A stretch of 64,000 nucleotides of DNA, taken from contig NC_089424.1 of the NCBI RefSeq assembly GCF_013426205.1, positions 2,604,001 to 2,668,000 on the forward strand, given 5' to 3'. Made by a program: the position numbers and the translations under genes. The notes beneath the pieces were generated by a model that searched no databases, had not been told where the DNA came from, and saw only the letters and a program-made list of their open reading frames with translations. This stretch comes from Metarhizium brunneum (Eukaryota; Ascomycota; Sordariomycetes; Hypocreales; Clavicipitaceae). Of this stretch, positions 46,114 through 54,949 are shown one piece after another. The first letter of the stretch is position 1; each line of letters begins with the position of its first letter.

Positions 46114-47673
46114 ATGGATTTCTGGACGCTTCTGACCACCAGGTGCTCTACCCTTGTGTCTGTTGCTATTTCCGTGTTAGTTGGATACCACTTATTAAAG
46201 CTGTTATCAAAGCGCGGTCGTGGGCATCTCCCGCTTCCCCCAGGCCCGCCTGGAGAACCAATATTGGGTCATTTGCGTGTTATCCCGACAGATAACCCCG
46301 AATACGCCTATATGAAATGGTCCGAGGAATACAAGTCGGACATTTTATCCTTCCATGTCCTCGGCCAACCAGTCATTGTTCTCAACTCAGTCCGTGCCGC
46401 AGTTGACCTGCTTGACAAACGAGGTGCCAATTATTGTGACAGGCCAAGATTTGTCCTATTTGAAATCATGGGATGGGGCAAAACGCTTACCTTCTTACCC
46501 TGGGGACAGACTTTCAGGACGCACCGTCGAATTCTGCAGAAGAATTTCCAAAAAAGTAATATTGTGCAATACCGCCCGGTCCAAGAACGGGAAACTGCCT
46601 TGATGTTGCAAGGCATACTTGCGAGACCTACCTTGTGGGATACCGCTATTCGACGGTTTGCTACCGCTGTTGTTCTCGGTATCGGCTTTGGCATCAAGGT
46701 GGAACAGGACAACGACCCATTCATCCAAGTTGCTGCGGACGCTAGCTACGCTTTAGCTCATGGAGGTGCCCCTGCAGGAACTCCTGTCGACTTCTTCCCA
46801 TTTCTCAACTCCTTACCGTCTTGGTTTCATGATCGTTCGCTCAAATTTGCCAGGGATTGGAAATGGGCCATTTGTAACTTGCATGACAAGCCTTTCGATG
46901 CTGTGTTGGCCTCCGAAGAAATGCCTGATTCTCTTATGCAAGACATGGTTGACCAGAGACAAGCCCAAATTGAAAAGGGTGAGCAGCCCGAGTTATCGCA
47001 TGACGATATCAAGGGAGCAGCTGGCGCTGTTTTTGCAGCTGGCCAAGATACAACATGGGCAACTATAACTGTGTTTATTCTAAACATGCTCCTACACCCC
47101 GGGATACAGACCAAAGCACAAGGTCTACTGGACAAGGTTACCGGCCGCAACAGACTTCCAAATTTCAATGATAGACCACAGCTCCCGTACATTGACTATA
47201 TCGTCCAGGAAACATTAAGATGGTGTCCTGTATCTCCTATGGGAATCCCACACAAGTCATTGGAAGACGACACTTATAATGGCTACTTCATCCCTGCAGG
47301 ATCTTTCGTGTGTGCAAATGCCCGAGCCATGACCCACGATGGACGGACATTTAAAGAACCGGATAACTTCAATCCCGATAGATATGCGACCGAAGAAGAC
47401 GGCGGTTTAGGGGAGCCTTTTCCGGTTGGCCAATTTGGTTATGGCCGTAGAGTATGCGTCGGCAAACACCTCGCAGAAGCGAGTGTTTGGATAGTGGTAG
47501 CAACCATGCTAAGCACTATGAACATTGAACCAGTCAGAGATGAGAACGGAAAGGTGGTTGTACCCAAAGTAGAGCTTACTAATGGCTTGACAAGTCATCC
47601 AAAGCCTTTTCAGTGTCGAATTGTACCGAGAGATGAAAGAAGTGCTAATATTGTTCGAAGCGCAACGACATGA
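46114..47673 (+). CDS. Cytochrome P450 monooxygenase, intronless
   Basis: A single exon of 519 aa. An N-terminal membrane anchor (about residues 12-30) is followed by a Pro-rich hinge (LPLPPGPPGEPILGHL). The I-helix oxygen motif is AGQDTTWAT, the K-helix ExxR is ETLR, and the meander is FNPDRY. The heme loop is FGYGRRVCVGKHLAEAS, with the cysteine ligand in FxxGxRxCxG. All key residues are present, so it is likely active. It resembles fungal P450s of the O-methylsterigmatocystin oxidoreductase-like group, but the substrate cannot be inferred. The absence of introns is unusual beside intron-rich neighbours. It faces hmgA across 2 kb, with a MATE-like gene convergent 88 bp downstream. Confidence 0.93.
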   Translation: MDFWTLLTTRCSTLVSVAISVLVGYHLLKLLSKRGRGHLPLPPGPPGEPILGHLRVIPTDNPEYAYMKWSEEYKSDILSFHVLGQPVIVLNSVRAAVDLLDKRGANYCDRPRFVLFEIMGWGKTLTFLPWGQTFRTHRRILQKNFQKSNIVQYRPVQERETALMLQGILARPTLWDTAIRRFATAVVLGIGFGIKVEQDNDPFIQVAADASYALAHGGAPAGTPVDFFPFLNSLPSWFHDRSLKFARDWKWAICNLHDKPFDAVLASEEMPDSLMQDMVDQRQAQIEKGEQPELSHDDIKGAAGAVFAAGQDTTWATITVFILNMLLHPGIQTKAQGLLDKVTGRNRLPNFNDRPQLPYIDYIVQETLRWCPVSPMGIPHKSLEDDTYNGYFIPAGSFVCANARAMTHDGRTFKEPDNFNPDRYATEEDGGLGEPFPVGQFGYGRRVCVGKHLAEASVWIVVATMLSTMNIEPVRDENGKVVVPKVELTNGLTSHPKPFQCRIVPRDERSANIVRSATT

Positions 47674-47760
47674 CGAATCGCATGGTTCTTGTTTAACAGG
47701 CTTATGACACAGAATGCAAAACAATTGTCACACCGATTATATCTGTCATGACTGGCCTCA

Positions 47761-49306
47761 CTACTCCACTGGTTCTAAATGAGCTCTTCCAGTTTTCAGA
47801 TCCCGCGCGCATAGCCACAGCACGATGGGAACGCAAAAGAAGCTAAACACCAAGCTCCCCCCAAAGACTAGTGCATGATACGTCCACGCATTGCTCTCAT
47901 CCAAATGTTTTACCTGGCAAACAATGGCCCAAGGCAATACGTAAAGCAAGTTGCTTGCCAAACTCTGCCAGAGATACCACTTTGGTCGAGTTGCCAGCAG
48001 AACAGCAGCCAACTGCGTCGAAACGGCATACAAGATGTAGCACCAGTCAATAGTCTTCCACATGTGGGCTGTCACTTTGGCGACGTCGTTGTTTCTACTA
48101 AGAAACTTTGCAAAAGGCCGTGCTCCCCAGAAGGAAAGAAAGACGCAGATAGGAACTTCAAAAACCAAAGCAATGAAAATCGACTTACACGCCGGTCGGG
48201 CAATACCGAGCAAGCTCCCTAGACTGACGTTGGTCACACCGGCAGACCGTCTCTTCCAGATGCCCCATTTGTGCCCTACAAATGTCAATGTTGTTGCCTC
48301 GAGTGCAGAAACGGGAACCATGACAAGGCCCCAGCGGATGGTGTTGAAGACGCTCCATGCCGTAGCGTACGTTATTCCCAAGCTGGTAATGTTGGCAATC
48401 AACCAGAGGTATAAAGCGTTCCGAACTGCTGATTCAATAAAGGCCGGCATTCCACGTGGACCCAGGACCTTCAAGAGCGCTTGAATCGAGGGTTTCGGTG
48501 TCGTTGACCGTCCTCCTCCTTCGTCTCCCTCCCGCTCCCCCTCCTCATACTCTTCCCCATTCCCCTGCTTACGGCGTCGGTGCACAGCAAGCAAGTACGC
48601 CAGGCCACTAAATGCAGCGGTCAGATTACAAGTAACCTGAATACCAGCCTGCATATTCACACTGGGCGTGTGTCGTCCCACATGAAACGTTGAAATCAGC
48701 AACATGTCCAATACGATATTGACCGCAAACTTGATACTGCTCAGCAAAAGGGGAATATCAGGTCGATCCAACGGCCTCGCTGACGCATTAACAGCCGCCT
48801 CGATGGCACTGCCGAGGGCGGAAAATGCGCTGATCCGTACGTAGGTTATGCTGCCGAGGCGCACTTCAACGGGCACGAAGCTCTTGGCGAAAGCCCTGGC
48901 GGCGACGAGGATTACTATGGACATGAGTAGGCCGAGAATTGATTGGGCAAGAATGAGGGTGTATGTCAAGGACAGGCGGTGGGTGTAGGGCGCCGTGGTG
49001 TCACCGATGGTAGACCATGCTGCTCGGGGGAGGCCATCGTTTACGACTTCCGCGATGGTCGTGATGTATGTGTACGTGCTTCAGCCTTTTGTCAGCCAAG
49101 TCTAGTGATCACTGATGAGTGCAGAGCAGGGGAGGGCCAGCAGACTCTGTCGTCACAACCATTCGTGGATCAATATTCGCAACCCACAGTTTCACAAGTG
49201 TTCCGTACAGAGCGGGCAGTGTAAAGGAAAAGACGTTGAGCCACAAAGCACCGCTGTACTGGGCCCTCGCCCAGCGATGCTTGTAGAAACAGAGGAGCCC
49301 GGGCAT
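47761..49306 (-). CDS. MATE-like multi-pass membrane transporter
   Basis: Exons 49306-49146 and 49078-47761; 492 aa with ATG 49306. About ten hydrophobic segments surround a hydrophilic, acidic loop ([15 protein letters not shown]). Stretches such as [60 protein letters not shown] and [20 protein letters not shown] fit the MATE/flippase superfamily, though I recognise no family member. The 67-bp intron has a weak donor (GTCTGC) but its junction restores [20 protein letters not shown]. Upstream, the same frame runs to ATG 49501 with one in-frame TGA at 49331-49333 between otherwise protein-like segments, so the N terminus is uncertain. The 3' end lies 87 bp from the P450 stop. Confidence 0.65.
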
Positions 49307-49330
49307 GATGTGAAGACAGGGGAGGAGGAT

Positions 49331-49333
49331 TCA
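49331..49333 (-). other. In-frame TGA upstream of the MATE-like start
   Basis: Reading from ATG 49501 gives MLTVEGYETRDIDGLKRHAV... and reaches AAA TGG TGA ATC CTC. The frame then reads directly into the MATE-like protein. No intron with matching phase spans it. Confidence 0.6.
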
Positions 49334-49501
49334 CCATTTGCATCGCCACTGGGACTTTGTATTTTGACGGGATGGGTGTATGCTGTGTAACTCGAGATGC
49401 GAGGTTGCTTTTGTCACTTCCGTGCGGGGGCGTTTCTCTAAAACGGCATGCCGCTTCAAGCCATCAATATCCCGTGTCTCATATCCCTCCACGGTCAGCA
49501 T

Positions 49502-50250
49502 GCGGTTGACTTGTGAGAACGGGCTTGAACTGGGCGTGCTATAGTATCCTGAGGTTCGCTCCTGAGGAGGCAATCAGAGTTGTGTTACACTCAAAGAAAT
49601 TGATACTTTGAATCTGCCACGACTCATGAGCACCCCATCATTGAACATGGGAATTATGCCTCGTCAGGTAATAACTGATAAACGACATCTCGCAGCTTCC
49701 TAAAATAGCTAGAAAAGCCGACTTGGTTTTCGCGTATAGAAGCATCCCACCAGTATGCCCAGGAAAGAGGTATGAAGAGTTCATATTTGCATCTTGGCAG
49801 ACGACAGACGAATCTAATGTGGTCTGGTAGGGAGTCCCTGGATCCCAGCCTCTGAAGGTCCATCGGGGCCGGACCATCGCTGCCGTAGACGTCTCTTGCA
49901 GGGGACTGCTCTACTCGTATCATCGAGTCGTATGGTCACGATTGCACCGAGTTGCCAAGTAGCATCTTGATCACGATGCTGGAAAGATGCCTCTCAGATG
50001 ACCGATGGTGAGCTTCACCGAAAATCGACGGCATCGTCACCGTCATTCGGCCCACTTGCATGTTTGATCTGCACAGTTCGTCCAGCTTGGCAAGTTTTCC
50101 GCAAGCCGGGATGGCCCATGCATGGATAGGTTTGCGAGAAATGTATGCGTCCTGAATGAGCAAACGACAAAGATGAGTTACGTGAATCATGCCGGCAAGC
50201 TTGAATCAAATCCACAAAGACAGAAAACATCTGAAAGCCAGCCGCCTTCC
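49502..50250. other. Intergenic region upstream of the Cys-repeat peptide gene
   Basis: About 0.75 kb without a supported gene. A CAG acceptor near 49561 could mark an upstream exon of the MATE-like gene. Confidence 0.5.
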
Positions 50251-50254
50251 CAAT

Positions 50255-50261
50255 TGACGTC
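50255..50261 (+). promoter_or_regulatory. CRE-like TGACGTC element
   Basis: TGACGTC lies 19 bp upstream of the TATA box of the Cys-repeat peptide gene. It matches seven of eight bases of the bZIP/CRE consensus. Functional status is inferred. Confidence 0.4.
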
Positions 50262-50279
50262 TTCTACATGAGGGACGAG

Positions 50280-50288
50280 TATATAAAG
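50280..50288 (+). promoter_or_regulatory. TATA box of the Cys-repeat peptide gene
   Basis: TATATAAAG, 91-99 bp upstream of ATG 50379, in a good position for a short 5' leader. Strong TATA boxes are typical of highly induced fungal genes. Confidence 0.65.
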
Positions 50289-50378
50289 TAGAAGGATGGA
50301 CGACCTGTGCTCTGTTCTACCAAGCAACTCTGAATAAAATATACTTCTCCCAAGCTCTTCCACATTTGAAACGCCAAA

Positions 50379-50582
50379 ATGAGACTTTCTACTCTCTCCT
50401 TTTCTTCCCTTCTTTTCCTATCTGCCACCACCATGGCATTGTCGGTTATAAATCCTGCCTTCAGCCTAGTCGAGCCACGTGCTGGTTGTGATGGATGCCA
50501 CTGTACCGAATGCGTCTGTCTAAACCCAAGTCAGCCGGGGTGCGACGGATGCCATTGTACAGCGTGTGTTTGCGAGAATTAA
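50379..50582 (+). CDS. Small secreted Cys-rich protein with two tandem GCDGCHCTxCVC repeats
   Basis: A 67-aa protein, no intron, good ATG context (GCCAAAATG). Residues 1 to about 22 are a signal peptide (MRLSTLSFSSLLFLSATTMA). A short linker ends VEPRA. The mature part is two copies of a 12-residue unit, GCDGCHCTECVC and GCDGCHCTACVC, separated by LNPSQP; the C terminus is EN. Each unit has five cysteines spaced C-x2-C-x-C-x2-C-x-C, giving ten in about 32 residues. That density and the CxC/CxxC spacing suggest metal binding (metallothionein-like) or a dense disulphide/thioether knot. No dibasic Kex2 site lies between repeats. I do not recognise the family. A TATA box and CRE-like site precede it. 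Confidence 0.85.
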   Translation: MRLSTLSFSSLLFLSATTMALSVINPAFSLVEPRAGCDGCHCTECVCLNPSQPGCDGCHCTACVCEN

Positions 50583-52699
50583 CTCCTTCAGGAGGTTCTT
50601 GGGGGGGTGGTATCAAGGCAAGAAGGAAGGCAGTACACGCAGACACTGGAGAATTGTTGGAGCGAATGGTTTTTGAGGATTGGTAACTTGGTATAGGTTT
50701 TGTCCTGGCATGGCAGGTTTCCCTATACTATTATGCGAATGCAAAGATTACCATTGGTGCTGGCAACGTGTAAACACGGAGCGCAGTGGTATGAGCAGCT
50801 ACAGACGCACGTGTTGAATTTAGGAGGCGATATTCGTTATGAGAGGAAAATCTAAGCGCTTCAAATTCTAAAGTTTGCTCTTGACAAAATTACGACGCTG
50901 TCCAGGCTGGAAGGTTCTTGGCATGATTTTTGCCAATATAGTCTAGAATTGAATATTTTGGCAAATACACAAAGAGCCCCCGGCTGTTATTGGACTATAA
51001 ATGTGAACGAGTCAAGACCTTGAATGAGGGTTTTCGCACCAGATGCTGGCTGTATTAACGATGTTTTCGTGATGTTACAAGATTCTACATATCGGCTGCA
51101 GGTAGCTAGCTTCTAACTATAGAAGAAGCCAATGACCTAGCTAGATGGCTTGACTTAAGTGTCAGTCCACTGTTCAATGCAATCCATAGCTGTCAATCGA
51201 GATGGCGAAGTGTATGTAAGTTTGGCGGCTAAGAGACCTCACCACCCATGGTCTGTAGACGCACACGTGCCAGAGTATTATCGAGCTTAACCACGTAGTT
51301 TTTGAGGGAAAGGATCCAGAAATAGCAGCCCTCGGTCGAATACCCCCGACACTCTGCTTATAAGTGTGCACTATTGGCTCTCCCTCTCCCTGTCCCGAAG
51401 CTTCATGCGTTTGAAAACCGTTTTGCTAATATAGTCGATCTCTTTCCGATTGGTCTGATATCTGTTCCGCATGTCGAGGAACGAGCAGGAAAGGAGGCAT
51501 GGGGAAACCGCAGATCTCTTAAAATTCACTGTCAACTATCTGCCAAGGAAAAAGGCGAAGCAGCGTCACTGCCACCATGATATCGGGCCTTCTTCTTTAG
51601 CGCATGAGCATTGCAGTCAAGGATATCTACTAGTCCGCGTGTCAAGTTCAGGGGACCAACCGGGCTTATTATAAGTTGGAATTTTGGTAATTCCGGAACC
51701 CGCCGGCGAGATTGTATCAAGATCCCCGAATGTACAATGTAGTTAATACTAGCTATTGTGGGGAAGCCGAATCCCGGCACCGATCACGATGCAAACACCT
51801 TACCCGGGACGTGGACTATCAAATCCCGTTCCATGCCCGGAGACACAATTATTTGATAAATAGTGGCAGCTGGCTGGCCGCGCCTTTGACTGGTTGGACA
51901 TTGCCGTTTGTAACAGTTGGGGCGTCTAAGCCCTTTTTTTTCTCGAATAGGTAAATATGGCATAACCATGGCCATCTCTTGGATCCCTGACAGTCGTCTT
52001 CCTGTGAGGGCCAGTCACGCTGTAATTTTAAAACCCAAGTCCCAGCATATTGAGAGAAATCCGTCAATCTGGTGGGATGCTGCCACCAGAAAGCCCCAAT
52101 TCGAAAGGTCAAATGTCGCAACTTGACGTTGTAGCACATTGAATCACACAAGCGATTTGTGAAAGTTATCAATCTTCATAAGTATATGCATGTGCCTAAA
52201 AGTCTAGTTCTATTTGTCAGCCAACGCCAGAACCAGAATGACGGCAGAGGCACAGTGGGGCCAGCGACTGAGCAAGCTCGAATTATGACGCAGTGCACAT
52301 GCCAAAGTGCGCAATGGTGAAATCAGAGCTTCCGATCGAGCTTTGTGCACGCATTGTAAACCAACCAGTTGGCCCCACATGCAGCTCCATGCTCCCAACT
52401 CGTAACTCCGCACCCACGCCCAGTGCGGTTGCTCCAGGTTCCCTTGGTTCCGAGGCGAGAAGAAAGGTCTTCGAGGGCTCTGGGCTCTGGGCTCTGTCGT
52501 CGTTGCTGGACAAGCTCGATGTCCCATTCTGTCAAGGCCATGTGTAGTGTCCAAGGTGCAATGCCCGGATCCAAGTCCCGTTTCAACTCCTCCTGCCCCT
52601 CTCCACTTCCGCCTCTTCCTCAACATCTCCAAGCCTCCTCCAACTTCATTTCTATCCAGAACCTAGCTCCCCGACATAAACGTAAACAAATCTGCCAAA
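50583..52699. other. Gene-free region, about 2.1 kb
   Basis: 3' flank of the peptide gene, then anonymous sequence up to the SOD promoter. Frames on both strands at 52200-52720 overlap heavily and lack domains; they are not supported. Confidence 0.55.
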
Positions 52700-53726
52700 A
52701 TGGTCAAAGCTGGTAAGACATCCGACCAACCCCATCTGCCAGGCACACAGATGTAGTCCCCCCACGTTGCTCTTATTATAGATGCCGTGCCTGGGCTGGC
52801 TGCGTCTGGGGAGGGGGCGAGTTGCTCGCGCTTGTTTGAGCGAGTTTTTTTTCCAAGCAACCTCGTTGGACAATGGCGTCCAAGCAAAGCAAAACAACCT
52901 TGATGGAGGCAACAGCCCTACCGCTCCCAGCGTGCCAAATGTCCCTTGATGGCCCTCGGTCCCTGTCCAACTGTCTAATGACACGTCCAAATGGATACAT
53001 CTGCTGACGATTGATGCCGCTTTGCAGTTGCCGTACTCCGAGGTGACGCCAAGGTTGGCGGTACCGTCACCTTCGAGCAGGAGTCTGAGTCTGCTCCCAC
53101 TTCCATCACTTGGGACATCACCGGCAACGACCCCAATGCTAAGCGTGGTTTCCACATTCACACCTTTGGCGACAACACCAATGGCTGCACTTCTGCTGGA
53201 CCTCACTGTGAGTATTGTCCTGGGCGCAACACCCCGATTCGCCAGGGTGTGGCTGGCCCTGGCTGGCCGTTGCTCTGCCCTGCTGTACCAGATAGAGTTG
53301 CATTACTGACCTCACTCACCCGTCTCCTAAAATAGTCAACCCTCACGGCAAGACCCATGGTGCTCCTGCCGACGAGGCCCGACACGTTGGTGACCTTGGC
53401 AACGTTAACACGGATGCCCAGGGTAATGCCAAGGGTTCCGTGACGGATTCCCAGGTCAAGCTCATCGGCCCTCACAGCGTCATTGGCGTACGTCCACATC
53501 TACGGTGATACAGGTTCTTGTCCAACGTCCCGTGCTAACATTGCTACAGCGCACTGTCGTCGTCCACGCTGGTACCGACGATCTCGGCAAGGGTGGCAAC
53601 GAAGAGTCTCTCAAGACTGGCAACGCCGGTCCCCGACCTGCTTGCGGTACGTATTCCCGCTCCGACTTTCTGTAGTGATAAGCGTATGCTGACAGTTGCA
53701 AAGGTGTCATTGGCATTTCTTCCTAA
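52700..53726 (+). CDS. SOD1: Cytosolic Cu/Zn superoxide dismutase
   Basis: Five exons: 52700-52712, 53028-53207, 53336-53487, 53550-53646, 53704-53726; 154 aa, the classical length. Signatures: [36 protein letters not shown] (copper-binding His and the disulphide Cys), [19 protein letters not shown] (zinc ligands) and the C-terminal [16 protein letters not shown]. It converts superoxide to oxygen and hydrogen peroxide. There is no leader peptide, so the enzyme is cytosolic. The 315-bp first intron after only 13 coding bases is large for this window. All ligands look intact. Confidence 0.97.
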
Positions 53727-54949
53727 GTTCAATCCGTGCACCACGCTGCTGGGGGAAATACCGGGCATGGTGGGGTATCAAAAGATTGGATAATGCCAAA
53801 AGGGGCAAAATAGTTGGGATTTGATATGTCTAGGGCTTAAAATTGAATCCTGATATGATCCTTTGTGATTCATCTGTGCCCTCGTCATCGTGATGAGCTC
53901 AATACAGTGGGTAGCTGTGTATTTCTTTTCCATATCTGTTGTTGACATCGTTGTCAATCAGTTGGTTTGGCCCGAGGAGGGGTACGGTGGGTAGACTGGC
54001 CCGTACACAAACAGTCAAAGTCTTGAGCTGGCCACACGACATCGCGCCACATCGGAAGCTACGGGGCATCTCAGAGGCTCTGTTAATGGCACGAATAAGA
54101 ACTGTGAATGCTGTTACAGGACAACGTTGTACAACACTTGACACCACATCGTCAATGGTACCCGCAGGAGCTTCAACTCTCTGCCTAGCTCAACAGCCCC
54201 TCATCTGTTGCCCCGCGCCGAGCGGTCACGACAGCTTGGTCGGGCTGTGCTCGCTTAATTAACCAACTCGGGCACTTCGAGCACCCAAAGCAAGCGCCAC
54301 GAAAGGTCCCTGACTGACGCCAGATGTCCGTTACCACAGTGGCCCAGCGACATCTGAACCCCACACGTGTCCCAACTGGGTGTTACAGTACAGGGCCGAA
54401 CATTCGTGACACCTTGCCTCAAGGGCACACGACCGGAGTTGCACCGCAAGACACCGCCTTTGTCTCCTCAACTGACTTCCTTCAAGTTGGAGTAGAGCTT
54501 AGTTCATCTCTATTCTACCCATACCCCCCATCTTCTTTTATCTCGATTCTCCTAGGTGAGTGTTCTGATTTGATGTTTCTGTTGCACTAGACTATCTGCA
54601 CACCAATTCTTGCTTTGCGTACGTCTTAAGGTGCTTGCATCTCTTGGGGGTTGCACACGCCATGCCTGATGACACCATTGCTCGATGCGGGTGACATGTA
54701 TTAGCAAAACATGGCTTCTTCTTTAAAACTCTGTATCATCGCCGTCTCTTTGTCCATGGCGCTATTTTGAAGAGACGGATGATCATGATTGCTGCCGTGC
54801 CCACTACCAACATTTGCTTCGAATCTTGGGCTTATATCCAGATCACCTTTTTAGCTTGGCAGTGCCGCTCATCGATGATGGCTTGCATGGAAGCAATTTA
54901 CTAACGCCAAGTCCTTGGAGCAGTCTTCTTCCGCCCGCCTCGGTACATC
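53727..54949. other. Intergenic region, about 1.2 kb
   Basis: SOD1 3' flank and the promoter/leader of the Tudor-SN gene. Small frames in the last 150 bp may be upstream ORFs of Tudor-SN, but this is not demonstrable. Confidence 0.55.

Noticed and set aside
52210..53206. Long frames opposite SOD1 and its upstream region
   Set aside because: They are antisense shadows of SOD1 exons, or GC-rich chance frames.
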